This document shows, one piece after another, positions 36,332 through 45,107 of a stretch of 64,000 nt of DNA. Numbering within the stretch: position 1 is the stretch's first letter; the number at the start of each line of letters is the position of its first letter. Made by a program: the position numbers and the translations under genes. The notes below the pieces were generated by a model, which was not told the DNA's origin, ran no database searches, and saw only the letters and a program-made list of their open reading frames with translations. Origin of the DNA: Clostridiales bacterium (GTDB lineage Bacteria; Bacillota; Clostridia; Lachnospirales; Lachnospiraceae); assembly GCA_018372435.1 (NCBI GenBank), contig JAHAJA010000007.1, positions 1 through 64,000 on the forward strand. Reading direction: 5' to 3'.

Positions 36332-36398
36332 ATTGCCTACCTCCTACTAGTATAACTTCTAGCGAAAATCAGAACTTCCAATAACTGGTTTATCAATT

Positions 36399-36469
36399 AA
36401 AAAAAGACCAACCTAAATAGAAGATTACACTTCTACAAGTTAGTCTTGCCTGCATTACCAGTCACAATC
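36399..36469 (-). promoter_or_regulatory. RAT and overlapping terminator in the antiterminator gene's leader
   Basis: Minus strand 36469-36444 reads GATTGTGACTGGTAATGC then AGGCAAGA, nearly identical to the copy at 35455-35480. The overlapping terminator pairs AGACTAACTTGTAGAAG with CTTCTATTTAGGTTGGTCT and ends in seven T near 36399. The RNA starts about 20 nt before the RAT. Confidence 0.88.
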
Positions 36470-36495
36470 TAATATCATTCATACAATTTAAGTTC

Positions 36496-36524
36496 ATTTT
36501 AGCACAAATTAAACAAAATTTCAA
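36496..36524 (-). promoter_or_regulatory. Promoter of the antiterminator gene
   Basis: TTGAAA (36519-36524) and TAAAAT (36496-36501) with 17 nt between, plus an extended -10 TGC. The start near 36489 puts the RAT at +20. Confidence 0.72.
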
Positions 36525-36593
36525 GATAAAAAATCATATTTTGTCAAGATAGAACATACTGTAATCAATATTGACTAACATAATCACAAAAAA

Positions 36594-38090
36594 CTATATA
36601 TTTATTTCAAGTAATAATATAAAAATTGCTAAGATTGTGATTAACGCTAATAATGGTAGAACAAACCGTAGCCATTTGTTATACGTTACATGCACCATCT
36701 CTAAACTTGCAAGTATAAGCCCTGTTGGTGTTATGAAAGACATAAGACCTTGCCCGAAGATACATGCTGTTATTATTACATCTCTTGGAACATTAACTGC
36801 GTCTGCTAATGGCGCCATTATTGGAATTGCTAAAGTTGCAAGACCTGATGAAGACGCAATAAAGAATCCCAAAATCATAAACACAAACATCATCAAGATT
36901 ACGAAGATGTTACGATTCATTCCTGATACCATGGTGGATAAACCATATAAAATCGTATCCGAAACCAAACCATTCTCCAAGATAATGTTAATACTCCTAG
37001 CAATACCGATTACTAGACCAACTCCCATCAGATCTGCCGCCCCAGCTATGAAAGTATTAACGAAAATCTTCTCACCCATACCAGCAAAAATTCCTATAAT
37101 AACACCCGAAACCAAGAATAATGCGGTCATCTCCTCAAACCACCAGCCAAGGTTTGCGACCCCATAGATCATAACTACAAAACTTAAAATGAAAATTATT
37201 AATATCATGATACGTCTTGGTGTGAATTCAACTTCCTTAGACTCTTTCTTAAAATGTGCATTCATTTCATCGCTTAAGTCATATACAAGAGACTTTTCTG
37301 GATTCTTTGAGATACGGTTTGCATAACGCACGATATATAGAGTGGTAATTATAAATCCCACAGCCAAACCAATCAATCGAAAGGAAACCCCTTGTGTAAA
37401 GTTAATCCCTGCTGCATTCGAGCCTATAACAACAGAAAAAGGATTTGTGGTTGAAAACATGGAACCTATTGATGATCCCATATAAATAGCTGCGATACAT
37501 ACAATTGCATCATACCCTGCCGCAAGATACACAGGCATTAAGATAGGATAGAAAGCAATTGTCTCCTCTGCTAAGCCAAAGGTTGTTCCCCCTAAGGCTA
37601 CTAGGAATGTAACAAAGACAATCAACATATATTCATGCCCCTTTGTTACCCTTGATAATGCTGCTATTCCAGCATTGATAGCACCACTTTCATTGATGAT
37701 ACCGATCACTCCACCAATGATAAATACGAATAAGATAATACCTATACTATCATAAACACCTTGTATCGGTGCCAACAACAGTTCCCTAATTCCTTGTGGA
37801 TTTGCCTTTACCTTCTCATATGTCCCCGGAACCGCTATTGGTTTATTAATACTACCCTCTTGAAACTTAGCAATATCACTAGAAACTCCTAATTCATCTA
37901 ATGTTTTTTGAGTTCCTTCTAATTCCCTAGTAGTTCCATCTGGGAATGTTTCAATAAAGACTTGATTATCCAAATCGTAAACCAACTTAGCATATGCTCC
38001 CGCATTAACCAGATAGGTTAGTCCTGCTGCTAAGATAAGGACGATAAACAAAACAGTAAATGCAGTTGGAAACATTAATTTTTTCTTCAT
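36594..38090 (-). CDS. YfcC family (AbgT/C4-dicarboxylate-carrier-like) transporter
   Basis: 498 residues with about 12 helices. LAAGLTYLVNAGAY at the start, GTTFGLAEETIAFYPIL and MGSSIGSMFSTTNPFSV in the middle, and FIASSSGLATLAIPIMAP near the end are the YfcC/DcuC-like signature loops. The family is thought to move carboxylates or peptides/amino acids; the substrate is unknown. A soluble segment at about 30-80 lies outside. Single gene, 94 nt after the YitT gene. Confidence 0.88.
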   Translation of the reverse strand: MKKKLMFPTAFTVLFIVLILAAGLTYLVNAGAYAKLVYDLDNQVFIETFPDGTTRELEGTQKTLDELGVSSDIAKFQEGSINKPIAVPGTYEKVKANPQGIRELLLAPIQGVYDSIGIILFVFIIGGVIGIINESGAINAGIAALSRVTKGHEYMLIVFVTFLVALGGTTFGLAEETIAFYPILMPVYLAAGYDAIVCIAAIYMGSSIGSMFSTTNPFSVVIGSNAAGINFTQGVSFRLIGLAVGFIITTLYIVRYANRISKNPEKSLVYDLSDEMNAHFKKESKEVEFTPRRIMILIIFILSFVVMIYGVANLGWWFEEMTALFLVSGVIIGIFAGMGEKIFVNTFIAGAADLMGVGLVIGIARSINIILENGLVSDTILYGLSTMVSGMNRNIFVILMMFVFMILGFFIASSSGLATLAIPIMAPLADAVNVPRDVIITACIFGQGLMSFITPTGLILASLEMVHVTYNKWLRFVLPLLALITILAIFILLLEINI

Positions 38091-38184
38091 AGCTTCTCCA
38101 AACCTTATATAAAATATTATAAGAATAAGATGCTATCTAATCCGTGATTTTATCCATTGTCCTGTCATTTATTTTATTAACTTA

Positions 38185-39042
38185 TTAGCCAAACACTCGG
38201 AACCCTTCTCCGTGAATCTCGTTGGCATCCATTACTATAATGAATACCTCTTCATCTAACCTTTTAACTGTCTTCTCAACTTGATACATTTGCTTCGAAT
38301 TACAAGCAACCATAACAACTTGTTTCTCATTCTTCTTATAGCCACCTCTACCATCAAGTATTGTTGAACCTCGTCCACAACATTCGTCTATGAGATCACA
38401 GACTTCTTCTCCTCTTTCTGTAACTATTAAAGCGACTTTACCAGAATTCAATCCACACATAACCCTATCTACAACTATGGCAAATAAGAAATTAATAATC
38501 ATACCATATATGATACCGTCCATATCTTTGAAGATAATTCCACCAACTAGGATAATTCCGATATCTGATAGGAATGCAATTGTGCCTAGTTTCATGTGAG
38601 GTCGAATTGCCTTTGCTGCCATAATTAAGAAATCCGAACCACCCGTTGATGAATTACGCATATAGATTACTGCATAACCAATTCCACCTAATGTTCCTGT
38701 AACAATAGCTGCTAACATTCTGTTACCATTATATAATGGTAACAGAGGAGCTATATAATCGATCACTAACGAAGAAATTACCATACAACGTAGGGACCGT
38801 AGTAAAAAATCTCTACCTATTAAACGATAGCATATGATTGCGACAGGAATATTTAAAATAATTGTTGTTATACCGATAGGTGCTTGGTATAGACGATAGA
38901 AAATCATCGCAATGCCAGAAAACCCCGTCATCGGAAACTTCGCATTAAGGGCAAAATTATATAGCGCAATTGCTATCAGAAAACTACCAAAACACTCCCA
39001 TAAAATATCAACCCAAACTTTTTTGTCTTTAATCCATTGCAT
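38185..39042 (-). CDS. YitT family membrane protein (DUF161 + DUF2179)
   Basis: 285 residues: five or six helices (about 10-190) with the NFALNAKFPMTGFSGIA and GGIGYAVIYMRNSSTGGSDF motifs, followed by a cytoplasmic DUF2179 domain (about 200-285) containing GRGSTILDGRGGYKKNEKQV. Bacillus YitT paralogues are linked to spore or stress functions, but the biochemical role is unknown. Monocistronic. Confidence 0.9.
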   Translation of the reverse strand: MQWIKDKKVWVDILWECFGSFLIAIALYNFALNAKFPMTGFSGIAMIFYRLYQAPIGITTIILNIPVAIICYRLIGRDFLLRSLRCMVISSLVIDYIAPLLPLYNGNRMLAAIVTGTLGGIGYAVIYMRNSSTGGSDFLIMAAKAIRPHMKLGTIAFLSDIGIILVGGIIFKDMDGIIYGMIINFLFAIVVDRVMCGLNSGKVALIVTERGEEVCDLIDECCGRGSTILDGRGGYKKNEKQVVMVACNSKQMYQVEKTVKRLDEEVFIIVMDANEIHGEGFRVFG

Positions 39043-39169
39043 ATTTCATTGTTCCTTTCTATAGTTGAGCAATCTTTTGTGATTTTCTAAATTAGCATCC
39101 TTGCTATTTCTCATAAGTTATAGTATGTACTAAAACAAGAAAAAGAATTTCTTAAGAATTCTATACGAC

Positions 39170-39218
39170 AAAAAAGATACTTGCAGACTACATCACTGTA
39201 TAATCCGCAAATATCTTT
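39170..39218 (-). terminator. Terminator following the gene relic
   Basis: On the minus strand AAAGATATTTGC pairs with GCAAGTATCTTT, followed by six T. It lies 30 nt after the relic's stop codon and before the YitT gene start, so it once ended the relic's transcript. Confidence 0.75.
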
Positions 39219-39247
39219 GCTCTTCTTTCTTATGAAAGGTTATCATG

Positions 39248-39409
39248 TTAAAGCGTCTGTGTCAAGAGGCTGTCACCTTTTGAGATTATTATTATAACTA
39301 CCTTAACATCTATCTTGTGGTTGTTACCTGCTCTCGCTTCTGGTATGACATTAAATCCATTAGTAATAGCTTCGCCTTCTTCATTGATTAAATACCCTTC
39401 TTTAGCAGT
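39248..39409 (-). pseudogene. C-terminal relic of an unidentified gene
   Basis: A 53-codon open stretch with no start codon, entered directly after a stop. It reads ACTGCTAAAGAAGGG, then a protein-like sequence containing EGYLINEEGEAITNGFN and PEARAGNNHKIDVKVV, and ends at TAA 39248. Codon use looks coding and an intrinsic terminator follows. I infer the surviving 3' end of a gene whose front was deleted; the family is unknown to me. Confidence 0.4.
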
Positions 39410-39503
39410 TCATTGACAAAAAATTCTATTTTATGTATTATTAATTAAAATAATAATATTTAGTACTGTCTATTTGGTCCTTTAATTAGCAAGAGGTGAA
39501 TAT

Positions 39504-40025
39504 ATGAAAAATAAATCAATTACATCAAAGTATATTATTTTAGGAATTATAGCTTTAGGAATATTTATATGCTTAATAACAACCCATAAATATGCTACTA
39601 AAAAGCAAATTTATAATACCACATACTATACAATAACCATACCTTATAATTGGAATCTTAAGAGCTTAAATGGAGATTATTTAAATAAATTATCCTTGAA
39701 TCAGGAAAATATTATCTCCATTGAAGTATTTCAGGATTGTAAATATAATAATTCAATCACTTCAATAATTACAAATATATATGGTGTACACTCATATATA
39801 AAAGATGAGGTGTACACTAAAAAGATTAATAATTACACATTAACAAAGGTTAATATTGGTTTTGAACAATCTGCCTCAGAAGAATATAAAAAATCTCCAG
39901 CGGAACCTATACAATTACACTATTTTTACGTAAAAAATAACATATTAATAGATTTCTTTGTTATTTCAAATTCCGTAGAAGAACATATAATAGATGAAAT
40001 TGCTGAATCATTAATATTAAATTGA
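39504..40025 (+). CDS. Membrane-anchored hypothetical protein, very AT-rich
   Basis: 173 residues. A single N-terminal hydrophobic helix (about 10-27, IILGIIALGIFICLI) is an uncleaved signal/anchor, followed by an extracytoplasmic domain with alternating beta-like segments (YTITIPYNWNL, ISIEVFQD, HYFYVKNNILIDFFVIS). It resembles the PsbP-like/DUF domains of small clostridial lipoproteins but lacks a lipobox. AGAGGTGA precedes the ATG. Codons are markedly richer in ATA, AAT and TTA than in neighbouring genes. It stands alone between a gene relic and motB. Confidence 0.75.
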   Translation: MKNKSITSKYIILGIIALGIFICLITTHKYATKKQIYNTTYYTITIPYNWNLKSLNGDYLNKLSLNQENIISIEVFQDCKYNNSITSIITNIYGVHSYIKDEVYTKKINNYTLTKVNIGFEQSASEEYKKSPAEPIQLHYFYVKNNILIDFFVISNSVEEHIIDEIAESLILN

Positions 40026-40047
40026 TGATTCACCACATGAATCAATT
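40018..40047 (+). terminator. Hairpin after the 173-codon gene
   Basis: AAATTGATGATTCA pairs with TGAATCAATTT around CCACA with a small bulge; it overlaps the stop codon. A weak T flank makes termination only likely. Confidence 0.45.
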
Positions 40048-40140
40048 TAGCACTAATCGAGTAGGAAGATAATCAAACCGGTTCCTATACCATCAAATAT
40101 CCATTCCTATATCATATATTTCATACTATATACCAAATTT

Positions 40141-40959
40141 CTAATTTACTTTATTTTCATTCGCTAATATTATCATCTCAATACGTCTATTCTTGTTTCT
40201 TCCTTTTACTGTATCATTAGAGGCAATTGGATCATTCTCTCCACAACCTACTGCCATCAATCGTGTTCCATCCACCTGTGCATTCTCAACAAGATATTGA
40301 ACAACATTAGCTGCTCTAAAAGCAGACAACTGCCAGTTAGATGAAAACACACTATCTTTAATAGGTATATTGTCGGTAAATCCTTTCACTAATATATCAT
40401 TATCAATCTCATTCAATTTGACAGCAATAATATCAAGTGCCCGTTTCATAGTACCTTTTAAAACCGCATTCCCACTATCAAAGAACACACTACTTGGGAA
40501 TGTGATAACTAAGCCACCTTTGTAATTATTCGTACTGATATCTTGCCCCAAGTCATTCTCTTTGATAATTTTATTAATATCATCATTCAAATCTTGCATC
40601 TGCTCTTTCGTAGAAGTATTCTGTGATTGATCTGTTAAATTACTGCCACCTTCATTATTTATATCTGATGTATTACCTGTATCGTTTGCTTCTTCACTAT
40701 TTCCACCTGGTAGTACATCTCCACCTCCTAGTAGCACACTTAAACCACCTGGTAATACAGAAACAGAACCACTTAAAGAGCTGTTAGAACCCTTACCCAA
40801 TGATTCATTTAGAGAACCCGCTAATTGATCATATTTTTCTTGATTAACATTACTGATAGCATATAGTAAAACAAAAAGGATCATTAATAGAGTTATTAAA
40901 TCGGAATACGTTAGCAACCAGCGCTCACTATTCCCCTCGTGCTTCTTTTGCATTTTCAT
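40141..40959 (-). CDS. motB: Flagellar motor stator protein MotB
   Basis: 272 residues. The single membrane helix has the proton-pathway Asp in LLTYSDLITLLMILFVLLY (near 22), and the C-terminal OmpA/MotB peptidoglycan-binding domain has FSSNWQLSAFRAANVV and GRNKNRRIEM. Between them lies a linker (about 55-110) of Gly/Ser/Leu and Asn-rich sequence with three LxGG units. It anchors MotA to the wall to drive flagellar rotation. Its start overlaps motA by 32 nt. Confidence 0.95.
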   Translation of the reverse strand: MKMQKKHEGNSERWLLTYSDLITLLMILFVLLYAISNVNQEKYDQLAGSLNESLGKGSNSSLSGSVSVLPGGLSVLLGGGDVLPGGNSEEANDTGNTSDINNEGGSNLTDQSQNTSTKEQMQDLNDDINKIIKENDLGQDISTNNYKGGLVITFPSSVFFDSGNAVLKGTMKRALDIIAVKLNEIDNDILVKGFTDNIPIKDSVFSSNWQLSAFRAANVVQYLVENAQVDGTRLMAVGCGENDPIASNDTVKGRNKNRRIEMIILANENKVN

Positions 40960-41704
40960 AATCTAGGTATCCCTCCAAACGCTCCGCTATTAATCTTGGA
41001 TTACTTCCCCTTTGAATCATTGTAATACCATCTAACATCATATATTTTGTTATGGTTTCATCCGCATCAAGTTCCTTAAGTTTTGAGGCAATAGGAAGCC
41101 ATATTAGATTGGCAGAACCAACACCATACATAGTTGCAATGAATGCGATTGCAATCTTACCGCCCAATTCATCTGGATTACTTAAGTCACTAAGTACATG
41201 CACTAATCCCATAACAGTTCCTAATACACCCATAGTTGGTGCATATCCACCAGCCGCCTCAAAGATACCGATACCTTTGGCATGACGCTGTTGCATGTTC
41301 ATAATTCGATTTTCTAATGTTTCCTTAACTTCATCAATATCAATTCCATCTACAACCATCTGTAAACCTGATACAAGGAACGGATCCATATTCTTATCTT
41401 CATTCATCTTACCTTCTAACGATAGAAGACCTTCTTTTCTAACCATAGTTGATATGGTATCAAAATAAGTAAGCAGTTCTGCTCTACTTTGTTTCTTCTT
41501 ACGAAAAGCTAACATTAATAATTTTGGAACTTTTACCAAATCACTAGAAGCGAATGATATACCGATTGCACCAAACGTACCACCGAATACAATTAATGCC
41601 GCAGTTGGTTCTAATAAAGCATGTAATACTCCACCATCTAAAACAAATGCTAATATTAATGCAACAAAAGACAATATAAGACTAATTAACGTAACAAAAT
41701 CCAT
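40928..41704 (-). CDS. motA: Flagellar motor stator protein MotA
   Basis: 258 residues with four helices (about 1-25, 30-50, 148-170, 180-200). GFGAIGI-like FGGTFGAIGISFA and the GGYAPTMGVLGTVMGLVH segment with its conserved prolines are family hallmarks. It conducts ions together with MotB. It is first in a motA-motB operon lying away from any other flagellar gene in the window. Confidence 0.95.
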   Translation of the reverse strand: MDFVTLISLILSFVALILAFVLDGGVLHALLEPTAALIVFGGTFGAIGISFASSDLVKVPKLLMLAFRKKKQSRAELLTYFDTISTMVRKEGLLSLEGKMNEDKNMDPFLVSGLQMVVDGIDIDEVKETLENRIMNMQQRHAKGIGIFEAAGGYAPTMGVLGTVMGLVHVLSDLSNPDELGGKIAIAFIATMYGVGSANLIWLPIASKLKELDADETITKYMMLDGITMIQRGSNPRLIAERLEGYLDYENAKEARGE

Positions 41705-41778
41705 ATATGTACTCCTTTCTAATCTCCTATGTAAGTAAAATAGAGCGCATAATCCCTATATATAGTGATTTCTATCGA

Positions 41779-41807
41779 ATCTTACTTCTAAAACTATTAG
41801 ATGTCAA
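41779..41807 (-). promoter_or_regulatory. Promoter of motAB
   Basis: TTGACA (41802-41807) and TAAGAT (41779-41784) with 17 nt between. A sigma-D-like pair (TAAT, 16 nt, TTCGATAG at about 41772-41779) overlaps it and could instead couple the operon to flagellar control. Confidence 0.55.
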
Positions 41808-41938
41808 TATTTTGTGCAAAAGCTAAACGTTTTCTTTATGGCAGAAATTCCTTATAATATTTTGATTATCAAAGCTTTATTTCATACCCTTACCATGTTA
41901 TAATAATTCACAAAAGAAACAAGGAGTAACAACTACTT

Positions 41939-42907
41939 ATGAAAAAATATAAGAAAGTTTTAATTAGGTTATCTATAGTAGTCGCAATTGGCTTAGTAAT
42001 GGGACTCTTCTTTGGCGGTAACTATCTATATAATTTAGCTCTAAATCCTGACACGCCAAAGGACTTTATCTTCGACGCCGATCACAACGTATCGGCTGAA
42101 GATGTAAACGAAGACGAAACAAGTGGTACTGTATCACAAGATGATACAACCTGGTTACTCGAACAAAGTAATTATGAAGATTTTTATATCACATCAAAAG
42201 ATGGTTTAAAACTTCACAACTATTTACTTCGTAATGATTCCACTGAAAAATGGATTATTGCGGTTCACGGTTATACCTCTGAAGGTAAATTAATGGCTCC
42301 TTACGCAAGAAAATTCTTTGATATGGGCTATAATGTTATCCTTCCCGATCTACGTGGACATGGACAAAGTGAAGGCGATTATATTGGAATGGGTTGGGAT
42401 GAGCGATTTGATATTATTGACTTAATTCAATATATTATAGAAGATAACAAGAATTCAAAAATTGTTCTATTCGGTGTTTCAATGGGCGCTTCCACTGTTA
42501 TGAATGTATCTGGTGAAGAATTGCCAAGTAATGTTAAGGCAATCATAGAAGATTGTGGTTATACCTCTGCGTGGGACGAATTTTCATATCAGTTAAAGGA
42601 ATTATTTAGTCTTCCTGCCTTTCCAATGATGCATACTGCAAGTTTAATTGGTAAGATAAGAGCAGGTTATTGGTTAGGAGATGCCTCTGCGCTTTCACAA
42701 ATTAAGAAATCCAAAACACCAATGTTATTCATTCACGGAGATGCAGATACTTTCGTTCCCTCTCATATGGTGGATGAACTATATAGCGCTGCTACGGTTG
42801 AAAAGGAAAAACTCATCATTCCTGATGCTGGTCATGCCAAATCAAAAGACGTAGAGCCGAAGTTATATTGGTCAACAATAATAACTTTTATCAATAGATA
42901 TGTATAA
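41939..42907 (+). CDS. Alpha/beta hydrolase, membrane-anchored
   Basis: 322 residues. An N-terminal hydrophobic segment (about 9-32) acts as signal/anchor. The hydrolase core has HGYTSEGK (oxyanion), nucleophile Ser in LFGVSMGAS (near 185), Asp in FIHGDADTFVP and His in PDAGHAKS, the complete triad of the BAAT/YfhR-like lipase/esterase group. AAGGAG lies 12 nt before the ATG. Extracytoplasmic side is likely. Divergent from motA. Substrate unknown. Confidence 0.88.
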   Translation: MKKYKKVLIRLSIVVAIGLVMGLFFGGNYLYNLALNPDTPKDFIFDADHNVSAEDVNEDETSGTVSQDDTTWLLEQSNYEDFYITSKDGLKLHNYLLRNDSTEKWIIAVHGYTSEGKLMAPYARKFFDMGYNVILPDLRGHGQSEGDYIGMGWDERFDIIDLIQYIIEDNKNSKIVLFGVSMGASTVMNVSGEELPSNVKAIIEDCGYTSAWDEFSYQLKELFSLPAFPMMHTASLIGKIRAGYWLGDASALSQIKKSKTPMLFIHGDADTFVPSHMVDELYSAATVEKEKLIIPDAGHAKSKDVEPKLYWSTIITFINRYV

Positions 42908-42910
42908 TTC

Positions 42911-42995
42911 CTTGCCGATCTCACTATGGCATAAAATATACCGAAGTACTATACTACTGGTTTTAAGTCATAGTGAGTTAGACAAGAAGTTTTTC
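42911..42995 (+). terminator. Long-armed terminator of the hydrolase gene
   Basis: A 20-nt arm beginning CTTGCCGATCTCACTATG (42911-42930) pairs with 42967-42986 (16 of 20 positions). A 36-nt interior has ACC/GGT ends. TTTTT follows. Confidence 0.72.
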
Positions 42996-43085
42996 TACAT
43001 AATAAGAGGTTCTCTCTTACTACTATATTGATTAAGAGAATCAATTAAATTTTAAAGTTAAATTTTTTATCTTCTTACTTATAAT

Positions 43086-43850
43086 CTAAATAATCCTCAC
43101 ACTATAATCAGCTAATACAAGTTTCACTTCTTCATCTGGTACAGTATTGGTAATAACGCCAATATAGTCTTCGAGATTGGAGAATGGAAAACTACCACTC
43201 ACTCCGAATTTTTCTCCTAACATCAGTAAATAGTGTTCTTCAGAAATCTCTATTATTGTTCGCTTTGTACTAGCATCTTCCGATATGGTTGTACTTATCG
43301 ATCCGTCCGAAAGATTGATTCCAGCACAACCAAGGAATGCTTTATTACAACGGTATTTCTTAATATTCTCACATGTGTAAGAGCCAATACTTCCACCAAC
43401 AATTGGACTATAATCACCTCCTATGAAGATAAACCTCGTTTTCCCATTCTCAGGTATAAGAGTTGCTATCTCATACATATTCGAGATAATAGTTACCTCC
43501 ATATTCCGTTGAATTACATACTTTGTTATAAGATATGATATGGTTGATACATCGAGAAAGACCGTCTCACATTCCCTTATTAATTCTACTGCCTTTTTCG
43601 CAACTACTTCTTTTTCTTCTCGTTTTTTGTCTATTCGATAGCCAAAGCTTTCACATGGAATAATTGAACTCTTCTTGCTAATTGCTCCTCCATAGGTTCG
43701 TTGTAATAGATTTTTCTTCTCTAGCACTTGTAAATCTTTTCGTATCATGCTTTCACTCATCTGAAACTCAATACTCAAATCCTTAACAAGTACTTTTCCC
43801 TCATTATTCAATTTATCGATTATATATTGGTAGCGTTCTTGTGTGAACAT
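43086..43850 (-). CDS. DeoR/GlpR family transcriptional regulator
   Basis: 254 residues. N-terminal winged helix (MFTQERYQYIIDKLNNEGKV, then MSESMIRKDLQVLEKKNLLQRTYGGA) and a C-terminal sugar-phosphate-sensing DeoRC domain (about 75-235; FLDVSTISYLI, LTIISN-like VTIISNMYEIA). Usually a repressor of carbohydrate genes whose inducer is a sugar phosphate. AGAAGGAGATAACC precedes the ATG. Its leader contains one copy of the intergenic repeat (43874-43915). It is divergent from a HAD phosphatase gene with abutting -35 boxes. Confidence 0.9.
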   Translation of the reverse strand: MFTQERYQYIIDKLNNEGKVLVKDLSIEFQMSESMIRKDLQVLEKKNLLQRTYGGAISKKSSIIPCESFGYRIDKKREEKEVVAKKAVELIRECETVFLDVSTISYLITKYVIQRNMEVTIISNMYEIATLIPENGKTRFIFIGGDYSPIVGGSIGSYTCENIKKYRCNKAFLGCAGINLSDGSISTTISEDASTKRTIIEISEEHYLLMLGEKFGVSGSFPFSNLEDYIGVITNTVPDEEVKLVLADYSVRII

Positions 43851-43873
43851 TGGTTATCTCCTTCTACTATGAA

Positions 43874-43915
43874 TATAGCAATTACCCACTCTAAATGAAG
43901 TTTTATGCGCGAAGT
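43874..43915 (-). repeat. Solitary repeat end, type A (in the deoR-like gene leader)
   Basis: Minus strand ACTTCGCGCATAAAACTTC continues to TAATTGCTATA over 42 nt and matches the left end of the element at 29174. It lies between the promoter (about 43960) and the ribosome site, so it is transcribed. Confidence 0.6.
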
Positions 43916-43961
43916 TTGGATTATTTAATTAAAATTCGCTTATTAGTCTTTAATTTTACAT

Positions 43962-43990
43962 AGTATAACACAAGTACATAATTATTACAA
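43962..43990 (-). promoter_or_regulatory. Promoter of the deoR-like gene
   Basis: TTGTAA (43985-43990) and TATACT (43962-43967), spacer 17 nt. Its -35 directly abuts that of the divergent HAD promoter. Confidence 0.6.
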
Positions 43991-44019
43991 TTGACAACTA
44001 GTAATATTCAGTATAGAAT
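43991..44019 (+). promoter_or_regulatory. Promoter of the HAD phosphatase gene
   Basis: TTGACA (43991-43996) and TAGAAT (44014-44019), spacer 17 nt. A 100-nt leader follows. Confidence 0.65.
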
Positions 44020-44120
44020 GATAATAACCAATAATAATTAATAACAAATGATAATTTTAACAATAAATATCTTAGCAATACTTCTCTAAACAAGATATTT
44101 CATTCTACTTAGGAGGCAAC

Positions 44121-44915
44121 ATGAGGAAGGCAATATTTTTTGATATCGACGGAACACTTATTAACTGTTTAACTAATCAGTATACTATGTCAAATAAGGT
44201 ACAAGACGCAATAAAGATGGTACAGGCACAAGGTAATTATGCTTTTATAGCCTCTGGTAGGCCCTTCGCTTTTATTGATGAGAATATAAAATCATTTGGT
44301 TTTGATGGTTTCATTCTAGCTAATGGAGCTCACATCATAATTAATAATTCTACTATATATCAAAGTCCATTTGATAAGTCCTTCTATTATACAATCCTAG
44401 AAGAATTCAATACACGTCATATTCAATATATCTTAGAAAGTACAGAGAACTGCTATATTCCAGAGCAATCGGTTGAGTTTTATGATTTTTACAAAGGAAT
44501 TGGAATTCCAACCAGTTCAATCAAGCGAAACCTCCCTCCAAAAGACATGGGCATACTAAAGATTGAAGCGTTATGTCCTACTGGTGATATAGCTAAACAA
44601 TGCATTGACATAATTGAAAGCCACGAAGAATACGGTTGTTTTAAGAGTATTGATCCTCGTTTATTCGAGATATATAATAAGAAGAATACGAAGGCTACTG
44701 CTATCTTAAGAGCTCTAGAATACCTTAAAATACCCGTTGAACATAGTTACGCCTTTGGTGATGGTGATAACGACACAGAGATGTTATCTACCGTTAATTG
44801 TGGCATTGCTATGGGTAATGCTTCCGATTTTGTTAAATCTTTCGCTAAGGAAATTACAGACTCTGTTGCTGATGACGGGGTGGCAAGCGGATTAATGAAG
44901 TATGTACTTAATTAA
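44121..44915 (+). CDS. HAD-superfamily (Cof-type) phosphatase
   Basis: 264 residues. Motif I FFDIDGTL (Asp8, Asp10), motif II SGRP, Lys in KKNTKATA and motif III FGDGDNDTEML are intact, with a type IIB cap between about 85 and 185. These enzymes dephosphorylate sugar phosphates, FMN or pyridoxal phosphate. TAGGAGGCAAC gives a strong ribosome site. The divergent DeoR-type gene suggests a role in sugar-phosphate control. Confidence 0.9.
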   Translation: MRKAIFFDIDGTLINCLTNQYTMSNKVQDAIKMVQAQGNYAFIASGRPFAFIDENIKSFGFDGFILANGAHIIINNSTIYQSPFDKSFYYTILEEFNTRHIQYILESTENCYIPEQSVEFYDFYKGIGIPTSSIKRNLPPKDMGILKIEALCPTGDIAKQCIDIIESHEEYGCFKSIDPRLFEIYNKKNTKATAILRALEYLKIPVEHSYAFGDGDNDTEMLSTVNCGIAMGNASDFVKSFAKEITDSVADDGVASGLMKYVLN

Positions 44916-44963
44916 CTTGCTTACTGATTAGGGTGTCAAAAGATACCATAATATCTTACTTAA

Positions 44964-45004
44964 ACTTCACACTTGAAGATTATGAGGTGTAGCTAACTGC
45001 TATA
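44964..45004 (+). repeat. Solitary repeat end, type B (after the HAD gene)
   Basis: ACTTCACACTTGAAGATTA at the left and GTAGCTAACTGCTATA at the right; 41 bp, matching the inverted right end of 29174-29337. Together with 43874-43915 it brackets the HAD gene, with TATAGC pointing outward on both sides. Confidence 0.6.
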
Positions 45005-45011
45005 TTATAAA

Positions 45012-45055
45012 AGAAAAGTCGATTCAAATTCCTTAAATCGACTTTTCTCTTTTAC
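45012..45055 (+). terminator. Terminator after the HAD gene
   Basis: AGAAAAGTCGATT (45012-45024) pairs with AATCGACTTTTCT (45036-45048), followed by T-rich DNA. It lies directly after the type B repeat. Confidence 0.82.
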
Positions 45056-45107
45056 CTCTCTTGACTTTTTTGGTCTACTAACTCATCAATGAGTTCATAA
45101 TATCTAC

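Noticed and set aside
36571..37167. 198-codon plus-strand ORF across the end of the YfcC gene
   Set aside because: Antisense to a clear transporter; no start signals; low-complexity translation.
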